Assembly (NCBI GenBank): GCA_035280505.1
Contig: DATEFT010000663.1
Coordinates: 1-24,806, forward strand
Direction: 5' to 3'
Length of the DNA stretch: 24,806 nt
Origin: JAKEHZ01 sp035280505
GTDB lineage: Bacteria > Acidobacteriota > Blastocatellia > RBC074
Part shown: positions 7,327 through 14,442 of the stretch, one piece after another
Position numbering within the stretch: position 1 is the stretch's first letter
How the letters are laid out: each line of letters starts with the position of its first letter
Notes under the pieces: model-generated
The model's database searches: none
The model's input: the letters and a program-made list of their open reading frames with translations, nothing else
What the model was told of the DNA's origin: nothing
Program-made: the position numbers and the translations under genes

Positions 7327-9787
7327 ATCGGAAACTGGTCGAGACCATGACGGATCGACCGGCGCCCGGGACGAGATGGCCTCCGCCCAAACGATCGAAG
7401 TAGTAAGCATCGTTCAGGTTGTAGAGATTGAGCCGGAGATCGATATTCTTCGTCACCGGATAGGAGGCGAGGGCGTCGAGCGTCCAGTAGCTTCCGACCT
7501 GCCGGGTGTTGAGGTTGTTGCCGAACCGGCGGCCGACGAAGCGGGGGCCGCCGCCCAGGGTCAGCTTCGAACGCAGGACATAGGTCGTCCAGATGTTGAA
7601 TGAGTTGCGCGGCGTATTCTGGAACCGGCGGCCGACTTCGGCCAGGGTATTCGACTTTTCGATCCGGCTGTCGAGCAGGGTATAGCCGGCCAGGACTTTC
7701 CAGGTGCGGGTGAGGCTGCCGCTGGCGCCGAGTTCGAGCCCGCTGACCCGCAGCCGGCCCTGCAGCACCGTCACCGTGGTATCGATCGGATCCGGCGTTC
7801 GCGCGTTGGTCTTCTCGACCTGGAAGAGGGCCCCGTTCAACGAGAGCCGCTCACCCAACAAGTCCCATTTGCTCCCGACCTCGACGGTGTAGGTCTTCTC
7901 CGGATCGATCGAGTTGCTGGCGGGCTGGTATAAGAGCCCTTCCAGCGACGGGTTGACCGAAGTGCCGTAGGCCGCGTAGATGCTGCCCTCCTGGCGCGGT
8001 TTGAAGACGAGGCCGGCCCGGCCGCTGAACATCCGATCGATCCTTCCGATCGGGACCTGGGCGATGCCGCGGTTGGTGGCGGTGATCCCCTCCGCGTCGA
8101 AGTAGTCATAGCGCAGGCTGCCGTTGAACTCCCATTGTTTGCTCAGCTTTATGGTATCGACGGCATAGAGCGAGACCGAGTTCGCGGTGGCGTGGCCGAT
8201 GTTGGGGCTCAGGTCGATGACGCCGGTGTAGACGTCATTCGGATTGGGATTGAGCAACGTGGTCGGCGAGTTGCCGCCGGTCCGGTTCTGCCGTCTCTGA
8301 CTCTCATGGGTCACCGCGAGACCGGTGACGAAGGAATGGAGGACCGAGCCGGTCGAGAATCTGGATTTCAGATCCGTCTGATTGTCCAGAATGCGGTCTT
8401 CGGTGATCCAGGATCTCAGTTCGCGATTGACGGTGAGATTCGTGGCGAGCGCCGGGAACCGGGGAGGCGTGGCGATCGAATCGCGGGTCGAACGCCCGTA
8501 GCGGATCTGGTTCCGGAGCGTCACGTTGTCGTCGAGGTCCCGCTCGAAGGTGATGGTCCCGATGTCCGAGCCCATCTTCTCCAGGTCGCGGTCTTTAAAG
8601 CCGTAGAAGGTGTCGCGCGGCACCGGCGCGGGTTGATTGCGATAGGCCACCAGCACATTGTGGTCCGCGGTCACCCAGGGGATCCCGTAGTCCGAGATGT
8701 TGCGCTGTTGCAGGTGGTAGTAACTGAAGGTGATTCGGGTCGGAGTCCCCAGACCCATGGCCAGCGACGGCGCGACGCCCCAGCGCTGGTTCTTCACCAC
8801 GTCCCGGTCGGCCACCCCGGAGTCGTGACCGAGGAGGTTGAGACGGAATGCGTACCGGTCCTTGAACGGCAGGTTGACGTCGGTGCTGACGCGCTTGGTC
8901 CGGTCGGTCCCGAGGGCGAAGGTCCCGCTCATCCGGCGATTGATGGTTGGCGACTTGGTCACCAGGTTGATGGTCCCGCCGGCCGAACCGCGGCCGGTGA
9001 AGGACGATCCCGGCCCCTTCACCACTTCGACCTGCTCCAGGTTGAACGGATCGCGGGTCTGCGGTCCGAGATCGCGCACGCCGTCGACGAAGATGTCGTT
9101 GCGGGCGTTGAAGCCTCGCAGGGTCAGGTTGTCGCCCGCGGGCGTCCCGCCCTCGCCGGCCACCACCGTCAGGCCGGGGACGTTGCGGAGCACATCGCGC
9201 AGGGTGGTCGCTCCCTGTTCCTCGATCACCGACCTGGGAATGACGTTGATCGTTTGCGGAACATCACGCAGCGGCTCGGTATATTTCGGCGAGGAGAGCG
9301 GGGCGAGCTGCCCCATGACCGAGACCGAGGCTTTGATCCCCTCGACCTCCAGGGTCACCGTCTCCGCCGAAGCGAAGTGATAGGTGATCCCGGTTCCCGT
9401 CAGGAGCTGTTTCAACGCCTGCTCGGGCGTATAGACCCCTGAAACGCCCGGAGAGCCGATCTTGCGGATCGATTCGTTGGGCGACAGCACTTTGATCCGG
9501 GTCAGATTTTGATAGGTGGTGAGCACCGTCTCCAACGGTCCCGCCTGGATCTCAAACCGGATCGCCGGCGCTTGCGTCTGCACCACCGCATAGATGGCGC
9601 CTCTGCCCCAGGCCCCCCCTGATCCATGGGCCTCCACGGGTCGGGCCTTACTGCCGCCGATGGTCGTGCAAGCCATCAAGGTTCCCATCGCCATCCAATA
9701 GGAGAGCCCGCGTCGCCCGGATTGGTTCCGGTTCTTCTTGAGGTTCTTCCTATTCTTCTGCCTATTCCTTTTGACTTTCACCTTCAT
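7322..9787 (-). CDS. TonB-dependent siderophore receptor with STN domain
   Basis: This is an 821-residue outer-membrane receptor for ferric siderophores. After a basic N-terminal stretch and a signal-like segment (about residues 28-48) comes a secretin/TonB N-terminal (STN) domain at about 75-145. The plug follows at about 160-285, with YTEPLRDVPQTINVIPRS, TLRGFNARNDIFVDGVRD and VEVVKGPGSSFTGRGSAGG. The barrel ends in phenylalanine (STSFRF). The plug motifs fit catecholate receptors of the Fiu/PiuA type, which agrees with piuC downstream. An STN domain usually signals to a FecR/FecI pair, but none lies in the window. GGAGGT is 6 bases before the start codon. The gene is first in the operon and has a long leader with a promoter and operator candidate. 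The ligand class is inferred. Confidence 0.95.
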   Translation of the reverse strand: MKVKVKRNRQKNRKNLKKNRNQSGRRGLSYWMAMGTLMACTTIGGSKARPVEAHGSGGAWGRGAIYAVVQTQAPAIRFEIQAGPLETVLTTYQNLTRIKVLSPNESIRKIGSPGVSGVYTPEQALKQLLTGTGITYHFASAETVTLEVEGIKASVSVMGQLAPLSSPKYTEPLRDVPQTINVIPRSVIEEQGATTLRDVLRNVPGLTVVAGEGGTPAGDNLTLRGFNARNDIFVDGVRDLGPQTRDPFNLEQVEVVKGPGSSFTGRGSAGGTINLVTKSPTINRRMSGTFALGTDRTKRVSTDVNLPFKDRYAFRLNLLGHDSGVADRDVVKNQRWGVAPSLAMGLGTPTRITFSYYHLQQRNISDYGIPWVTADHNVLVAYRNQPAPVPRDTFYGFKDRDLEKMGSDIGTITFERDLDDNVTLRNQIRYGRSTRDSIATPPRFPALATNLTVNRELRSWITEDRILDNQTDLKSRFSTGSVLHSFVTGLAVTHESQRRQNRTGGNSPTTLLNPNPNDVYTGVIDLSPNIGHATANSVSLYAVDTIKLSKQWEFNGSLRYDYFDAEGITATNRGIAQVPIGRIDRMFSGRAGLVFKPRQEGSIYAAYGTSVNPSLEGLLYQPASNSIDPEKTYTVEVGSKWDLLGERLSLNGALFQVEKTNARTPDPIDTTVTVLQGRLRVSGLELGASGSLTRTWKVLAGYTLLDSRIEKSNTLAEVGRRFQNTPRNSFNIWTTYVLRSKLTLGGGPRFVGRRFGNNLNTRQVGSYWTLDALASYPVTKNIDLRLNLYNLNDAYYFDRLGGGHLVPGAGRSVMVSTSFRF

Positions 9788-9791
9788 CGAT

Positions 9792-9884
9792 ACACCTCCA
9801 TAAAGATAGTTGTGGCTGATCGAAATCGAGGTGTTCCATGGAGGACATTGATGGTGAGCCGGTTCGAGTTCACCATGGGACCTC
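9792..9884 (-). promoter_or_regulatory. Leader with competing stems that can mask the ribosome binding site
   Basis: Written on the plus strand, ACACCTC (9792-9798), which covers the Shine-Dalgarno, is complementary to GAGGTGT (9828-9834). The second element can instead pair upstream: GAGGT and TCCATGG (9828-9841) with CCATGGGA and CCTC (9873-9884). A third stem, ATGGTGA (9851-9857) with TCACCAT (9870-9876), competes for the latter. The alternatives resemble a translational switch of the siderophore receptor. It matches no riboswitch class I recognise, and such complementarity could also arise by chance. Confidence 0.3.
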
Positions 9885-9982
9885 GCTCGTCAGGTTGTTT
9901 GAACAGACCGGGATTTTTACTCTGGTGAGATCTTCGACGTTGCCGCGTTCGAGACCCACTCTTTTGTCGCTGGACTCAATAG

Positions 9983-10005
9983 ATCCTGAAATTCAATTTC
10001 AAGAT
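9983..10005. promoter_or_regulatory. Fur-box-like palindrome
   Basis: TGAAATTCAATTTCA (9987-10001) is a perfect 7-1-7 palindrome, extended by ATC and GAT on either side after one mismatched pair. It agrees with the classical 7-1-7 Fur box TGATAAT-N-ATTATCA at 10 of 14 symmetric positions. It lies about 13 to 27 bases after the transcription start expected from the promoter candidate, a good place for repression. Iron control of a siderophore receptor operon is expected biologically. Binding by Fur itself is inference. Confidence 0.55.
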
Positions 10006-10020
10006 GAGATAAGAACGGAG

Positions 10021-10049
10021 ATGATAGTGATCGGGAGGGGCGTTGTCAA
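10021..10049 (-). promoter_or_regulatory. Sigma70-like promoter of the iron operon
   Basis: On the minus strand TTGACA (10049-10044, six of six matches) is separated by exactly 17 bases from TATCAT (10026-10021, five of six). It points toward the siderophore receptor and implies a leader of about 225 bases. This is the best promoter candidate seen in the window. Confidence 0.65.
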
Positions 10050-10090
10050 TCAAATTAGATAAAATTTTGCTTAGAGTGTATGAATCTGAG

Positions 10091-10270
10091 GGACGTCTGG
10101 GGAAGTCTAGGAAAGTCTGGAGAAGTCTGGAAAAGTCTGGAGAAGTCTAGAAAAGCCTAGAGAAGTCTAGAGGATAGTTCTGCTCAAGAGGGCTTCAGAC
10201 TTTCCCAAGTTTTCTGGACTTTTCTGGACTTTCCTAGACTTTTCTAGACATCTCTAGACTTCTTCCTAGG
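10091..10270. repeat. Family A (10-bp period) large inverted repeat
   Basis: Eight tandem 10-base units of the type AAGTCTGGAG or AAGTCTAGAA occupy 10091-10173. After about 20 bases, the reverse-complement version (units such as TTTTCTGGAC and TTTTCTAGAC) runs from about 10193 to 10270. The whole is a hairpin-capable element of about 180 bases. The right end supplies the TAG stop (10266-10268) of the adjacent minus-strand gene, inside CCTAGG. It separates that gene from the promoter of the iron operon. Confidence 0.9.
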
Positions 10271-11342
10271 GTGGGAGGAGTGAGCCGTCTCCGATCTTCT
10301 CCTTGACGCTCTTGCCGGAGACGGAGATTTCACGGATCCCGGCGGCCAGTTGTCGGCCGGTTTGGACGCCGACGAACGAATATTCGAAGATGACGGTCTT
10401 CTGTTCGGAGGGGAGCTCGATCACGAAGTCCACTCGGGTTTGGGTGTTATGGACGACGTTCCGGCGCTGGTCCTTGTAGAGAACGCGATCTCCGTCCTTG
10501 AGCAGGACGTCCAACCGGTAGCCGCGCGGTGTTTGGCCCTGAAGTTGGAATGAGATTCGAGCGGATTCGCCGGGGGCATATGACGGTTTGTCGAGGTTCA
10601 CGCCGGTGACGATGATCGAGTCGGCCTGCAGCAATTGATCGAGGTCGAACGCGCCGCTGGCCCGCACTCGTCCGGTGGCGTCGGTCAGCGTGTAGGTCAT
10701 GGCGGTCTCTTTCAGTTCATCGGGCAGTTTGAACTCGACCTGCGCGCTCTTGCGGATCGAGACCGCCTGATGCTGTTTGAAGTCTTTGGCGCTGATCGTC
10801 AGGCTGGCGTCCGGGATGGTGCTCGGGGATTTGAGCTCGAAGGTCAGGACTCGAGGGGCGGTCTCGGTCTTGGCCGCCAGTCGCGGCTGCACCCTGAGCT
10901 CCTCGCCGGCCGGCCGGGCCAATTGAGTCGCGGAAGGCTGATTCTTCAGTGACTCACGAGAGGTCTGTTTGATCGGCGCATCCTGGTAGAAGAGGAGCGC
11001 TCCTTCCAGATTATGGATGGTTAAGGAGTAGTGGTCGCTGCCCTCGGTCGTGGCCTTGAAGGGAAAGATGCGGGTCTTTCCGGCGCCCACCTCCAACTCC
11101 AGCCGGACCGACTCGGCCGAATTGGCTCCGCCGCTGAGCACGATCTGGGCGGCCCCCCGGAACTCGCGCGTCTCGCTGGTGTTGGTCAGTTGTAGATAGA
11201 GCTTCTCGCCGAGGCGCTCGACGCTGGCCGTCAGCTTGAGGGACTTCGAGTTCGGATCGGAGCCGGGCGATTGGGCGGCGACCAGCAGGGTGATCAGCAC
11301 CCAGAGCGTGACTGCCGAAATGAGTAAGTAGAGCCGTTTCAT
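10266..11342 (-). CDS. Secreted protein of unknown function with Ig-like beta-strand pattern
   Basis: I do not recognise a named family. The protein has 358 residues from the ATG at 11342. A signal peptide fills residues 1-23 (MKRLYLLISAV ending in VAAQ). The reading frame is open further upstream, but the extra 38 residues lie before this signal sequence and overlap the neighbouring gene, so they are rejected. The mature part has alternating hydrophobic strands that look like several tandem beta-sandwich domains. The last one (about residues 250-345: YAPGESARISFQLQGQ, YRLDVLLKDGDRVLYKDQRR) resembles bacterial Ig-like or macroglobulin-like modules. GAGGT lies about 10 bases before the start. 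The gene begins 4 bases after the stop of the upstream exported protein, so the two are almost certainly cotranscribed. The stop codon lies inside a repeat element. Confidence 0.8.
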   Translation of the reverse strand: MKRLYLLISAVTLWVLITLLVAAQSPGSDPNSKSLKLTASVERLGEKLYLQLTNTSETREFRGAAQIVLSGGANSAESVRLELEVGAGKTRIFPFKATTEGSDHYSLTIHNLEGALLFYQDAPIKQTSRESLKNQPSATQLARPAGEELRVQPRLAAKTETAPRVLTFELKSPSTIPDASLTISAKDFKQHQAVSIRKSAQVEFKLPDELKETAMTYTLTDATGRVRASGAFDLDQLLQADSIIVTGVNLDKPSYAPGESARISFQLQGQTPRGYRLDVLLKDGDRVLYKDQRRNVVHNTQTRVDFVIELPSEQKTVIFEYSFVGVQTGRQLAAGIREISVSGKSVKEKIGDGSLLPP

Positions 11343-11346
11343 GTGC

Positions 11347-12075
11347 TTATTTACCTCGCGGAGATGGGGAACCCAGCACCCGCCAGGCGTACTCGGCCCC
11401 ATTCCAATAGAGTATTCCCACCCCATTCGGGAGCTGTTTCTTGATGACCTCACCACGCGGCCGGGGGAACCGGCGGTCTGCCTTGGCGACCCACATCGCG
11501 GAGGCGGGTGAGAGAATTTCGATATTTTTGCCGGCGGCGTTCTTCAGGAGATAACTCTGTCGGGCCTCGGGATTGCGCCAGCCGGAACGCCCATATCCAT
11601 GGATGATCGCGAGCAGGCTCTCTCCCGGCGCGGCTTTGGCCGGCTCGGGCGCCGGGTGGGCCGTCGCGATCTTGAGGATCGGTGAGACGGGTTGGCGCGG
11701 GTCCTTGAGCATCCAGTTGGCCAGTTCGTGGTTGATCTCCTCGATCTTCCCCGGGGCCGGTTTGACGGCCACGGCCAGATCCGGAGATCCGTCGCCGTTG
11801 AAATCGCCGGACATGAACTGCGGTTCGGCCCGGGCGTCGAGCGTGACGGTCTGTTGATAGACGCGCCCGATGGTCTCGCGAACTTCGGTCGGATTGGGCG
11901 CGGGATTGGCGGTCGGCGGAGCGGAGAGTTCAGGCGTCGCGGCCGGGAGGGCCACTTCGGATTGCAGCGGCACCGTCTCTCGTTTCGACTGGCGGTTGGC
12001 GCAACTGAGCGAGAGGGCCGAGCTGCACGCCAGCCAGGCTCCGAGCGAAAAAACGATCAGCTTTCTGACATTCAT
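11347..12075 (-). CDS. Exported FG-GAP-like protein, possible lipoprotein
   Basis: This 242-residue protein has an N-terminal export signal (about residues 1-25) ending LSLSC. Cys25 could be lipidated, but the lipobox is not canonical (leucine at -2). A Ser/Pro/Ala-rich linker follows (about 26-65). A single FG-GAP-type calcium-binding loop is visible at D91-F-N93-G-D95-G-S-P-D99, within FMSGDFNGDGSPDLAVAV. After it come VKPAPGKIEEINHELANW and a C-terminal region with SYLLKNAAGKNIEILSP and NGVGILYWNGAEYAWRVLG. Single FG-GAP-like domains of this style seem common among acidobacterial exported proteins; no enzymatic function can be assigned. It is first in a two-gene unit with the Ig-like secreted protein, which suggests that the two act together outside the cytoplasm. 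Confidence 0.82.
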   Translation of the reverse strand: MNVRKLIVFSLGAWLACSSALSLSCANRQSKRETVPLQSEVALPAATPELSAPPTANPAPNPTEVRETIGRVYQQTVTLDARAEPQFMSGDFNGDGSPDLAVAVKPAPGKIEEINHELANWMLKDPRQPVSPILKIATAHPAPEPAKAAPGESLLAIIHGYGRSGWRNPEARQSYLLKNAAGKNIEILSPASAMWVAKADRRFPRPRGEVIKKQLPNGVGILYWNGAEYAWRVLGSPSPRGK

Positions 12076-12102
12076 ATGATTGAACCCGGATGAATTCTGG
12101 CT

Positions 12103-12180
12103 GCGCGCGAGTGAGGCGCCGTGACCAATACCGTCGTCCCGCTCGCGCGCGTCTTCACAGGCCGCAGAACGGCCTGTGAA
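12103..12180 (-). terminator. Two tandem hairpins after the di-heme oxidoreductase gene
   Basis: TTCACAGGCCG (12154-12164) pairs perfectly with CGGCCTGTGAA (12170-12180) across a 5-base loop. Just beyond it, GCGCGCGAG (12103-12111) pairs with CTCGCGCGC (12142-12150). The strong first hairpin starts 9 bases after the stop of the minus-strand cytochrome gene, as a terminator would. There is no T-run after it. The hairpins separate this gene from the exported two-gene unit. Confidence 0.6.
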
Positions 12181-12189
12181 AGCCCATCA

Positions 12190-13401
12190 TCACAACGAAC
12201 GCAGAAAGGTGATGAGTTGGGATTTGGCGGTGGCGCTCAACGCCCGGTAGCTGTTGACGACGGTCGTCGCCTCGCCGGCGTGGCGCAGGATTGCATCGTT
12301 GAGGGTCAGGCTCAGACCGTCATGCATAAAGCGATTATGCGTGCGCAATCCCCAGAGCGGCGCCGTCCGCAGTTTATTCCGGGTGTCTTGCCCCATGCCC
12401 TCCTGGGCGATTCCGTCTCCGGTGCCGACATCGTGGATCAGGAAGTCGCAGAAGGGGCGAATCACCTTATTGCCCAGGGCCGGCGGCACCACGAACTGGC
12501 CGCCGTTGATGACGGTGCCGGCCGGGGCGGTCGTGATCGACGCGACGTGGCAGACCGCGCAGCCGATCTGGTTGAAGAGGTTGGAGCCCGCAATCGCGTC
12601 GGGGGTCGCGGCGAGTTGCGTATTGCGCGGCGGAACCTTGGTCCCTCGCATGAAGTCGGCGAAGATGAAGACATCGCCACCGTCGTCCTCGGGGTCGGCG
12701 ACGTTGTCGAAGGTCGTCACCGGATTGCCGTTGGAGCTGTTCTCGTTGGGGAGGAACGGCGTGGTGATTCCCATTTCGTTCAGATACGCATCGGCGGCGA
12801 ACGAGATCAGGCTGGCATGCTGCGTTTTGTGTCCGAAGCGGCCGACCCGAAATTGGCCCGGGGCTTCGGCCAGCGGCACCAGCAGGACCTGTCCTCTCAT
12901 TGCGACCGGTTGGTTGCGCGAGATGGTGGCCAGCGTGTTGCTGTCGATCGCCTCGACGAACCCGTCACCGAAGGTATTGAGCGAGCTCCGGAAGGCCGCG
13001 ACCTCATTCCCGTCATAGATGAACTCCTGGGCGTTCGGGTCGATCGCGCGCGAGTGGATCAGGGAGTCGCCCGGATGCGGGACGAAGTTGGTTCCGTTGA
13101 AGGTCCCGGCTCGCACCTCCACGATCTGGCTGATGGCGCCGGTGACCGGATTCTGGTGGCACTCTCCGCAAGATTGGGCGTTGAAGACCGGGCCGAGTCC
13201 GTCCGGAATGAACTCCTGCTCCGCATAGACGTCTCGGTTCTCGTCGTGCGTCGCCGGGTCCGTGAATCCGTTCGTTTCGTCGTCGAATGCCGCCGGTGCT
13301 TCGGTGGGTGAACCTTGCCCGGTGACCAGGCCCGGGCGGTATGCGAGTAGCGCGAGCCCCGTCATGAAGATCAGGACCACGACAAACTTGAGTAATCTCA
13401 T
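12190..13401 (-). CDS. Di-heme oxidoreductase (DHOR/DUF1111) c-type cytochrome
   Basis: This is a 403-residue exported c-type cytochrome. The signal sequence covers about residues 1-29 (MRLLKFVVVLIFMTGLALLA). Two heme c attachment motifs are present, CGECH (78-82) and CAVCH (281-285). The stretch GRFGHKTQHASLISFAADAY (187-206) is typical of the di-heme oxidoreductase family, often annotated as thiol oxidoreductase. GGAGG lies 4 bases before the start codon. Family members are periplasmic redox proteins whose substrate is generally unproven. In many genomes they accompany imelysin-type iron proteins, but none is next to it here, and the iron operon lies 2 kb away behind other genes. The C-terminus (LSATAKSQLITFLRSL) is the usual family ending, so the gene looks intact. 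Confidence 0.93.
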   Translation of the reverse strand: MRLLKFVVVLIFMTGLALLAYRPGLVTGQGSPTEAPAAFDDETNGFTDPATHDENRDVYAEQEFIPDGLGPVFNAQSCGECHQNPVTGAISQIVEVRAGTFNGTNFVPHPGDSLIHSRAIDPNAQEFIYDGNEVAAFRSSLNTFGDGFVEAIDSNTLATISRNQPVAMRGQVLLVPLAEAPGQFRVGRFGHKTQHASLISFAADAYLNEMGITTPFLPNENSSNGNPVTTFDNVADPEDDGGDVFIFADFMRGTKVPPRNTQLAATPDAIAGSNLFNQIGCAVCHVASITTAPAGTVINGGQFVVPPALGNKVIRPFCDFLIHDVGTGDGIAQEGMGQDTRNKLRTAPLWGLRTHNRFMHDGLSLTLNDAILRHAGEATTVVNSYRALSATAKSQLITFLRSL

Positions 13402-14442
13402 CTTGCCTCCTGTACATTCGGGTCATTCCGGTTTCACTTGCGATTGCTGGACTCCTTGTCTGCGGTCCGGCGATGACTCGAATGAAACTAACTGGCGTTG
13501 TCTATCTATAGAAGAGGTTCGTTCCCTGAGTGCCGCCTCGCATGGGGGGTCTGCTCTGAGGACCACGACCCTGGCCTCCAGACACACTTAGCCGCTCTCG
13601 CCAAGACGATGAACTCTTCTCGCGATGTCAATGTTACTTGTTGGCTGTCTTTGTGTTACTGAGAAGCCCTACCGCATGACCACGGGCTCCCAATGGTGAA
13701 ACATGAGTGGATCGAAAACTATAGAGCTGGAGAAGTGAGGTTCCGAATGGAGACGGGAAGCTTGGGCCGCAATGCATCCGATCCTGCCGACACGAGCCTA
13801 ACCCCTGATCTTGGGATGAAGGCTGTCCCTCAACTACCGAAAATAACCGACCTCGACCGCCTATCTCCGGCAGTTTGAATCCAATCCTCATCGCACCCTG
13901 GTCGTCTACTACCAGGATTGTCCGCTTTGGCCTCCTTCGGATGCTTCCTTCCGGAAAGACACTTCCAGACTTCTATAGCAGAAGAAGCATATTTCGAAAG
14001 CTGCAAGCTGCTTACGAGAAATGGTACTTATCTAAGTTTCCCAATATCAGAGCCAACCATTAACGCGAGGGCCTTGCCTAGGATAGCGCGAGGACAACGT
14101 GGGACACATGATACTATTTAGGGATACGGTGTCAGATATCCTTTTTCATTCGTACCTGTCAGATCAGATTTGTCTTGATCTGGGTCTTGCTTGATCTGGT
14201 AAATCGCGGGTGTCAGAGTGCAGCGTGTCGGTTAACCACTAAGTCGACATCTCATAACCCCGAGCGGTACGGGAATTCGCTGCTAATTTGATTCAACTTT
14301 CCTTAATGGAGCTCGCCCAAGATACTACTTACAGCAGATCTTGTCAATTTGATTTTGCACTAATAGATAAAATGAATTTATTGCTGGTTAACTGATTACT
14401 TTGTTAACAAAATGGAAGTCTCACGTACCAGATCCGGCCGGC
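13402..14442. other. Gene-poor stretch of about 1 kb
   Basis: No convincing gene was found. Open frames of 60-85 codons exist on both strands (for example 13634-13891 minus and 13875-14063 plus), but they lack ribosome binding sites, recognisable motifs and the codon bias of the neighbours. The base composition is visibly more AT-rich than the surrounding genes, especially after 14200. The stretch contains a possible REP-like remnant (14122-14216) and a TTGTTAACAA palindrome at 14401-14410. It may be a decayed gene or mobile-element scar, or simply the long upstream region of the cytochrome gene. Confidence 0.6.
14122..14216. repeat. Possible REP-like remnant
   Basis: GGATA (14122-14126) and TATCC (14137-14141) flank a 10-base loop that contains GGTGTCAG; GGTGTCAG recurs at 14209-14216. 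The string GGTGTCAG followed by ATATCC and a T-run resembles ends I recall near REP-associated tyrosine transposases. CTTGATCTGG is also repeated (14174-14183 and 14190-14199). No transposase gene is present, so this is weak evidence. Confidence 0.25.

Noticed and set aside
8135..9442. 435-codon plus-strand frame opposite the siderophore receptor (similarly 5239-6438, 12121-13311 and 14401-15549)
   Set aside because: Each is the mirror of a real gene and has no recognisable domain.
9788..10014. Cobalamin or other known riboswitch in the receptor leader
   Set aside because: I looked for a B12-box-like sequence and other familiar conserved boxes on the minus strand and saw none.
10091..10270. 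CRISPR-like array
   Set aside because: The units are 10 bases long with no unique spacers and are inverted in the second half, so this is a short-period repeat.
7322..11342. FecI/FecR-type sigma and anti-sigma pair expected for a receptor with an STN domain
   Set aside because: No gene in the window resembles either protein.
11343..11456. Longer version of the 358-residue secreted protein beginning at 11456
   Set aside because: It would place 38 residues before the signal peptide and overlap the upstream gene by over 100 bases.
13634..14063. Small frames of 60-85 codons in the gene-poor stretch
   Set aside because: They have no ribosome binding site, no family resemblance and overlapping frames on both strands; chance open frames are a simpler explanation.
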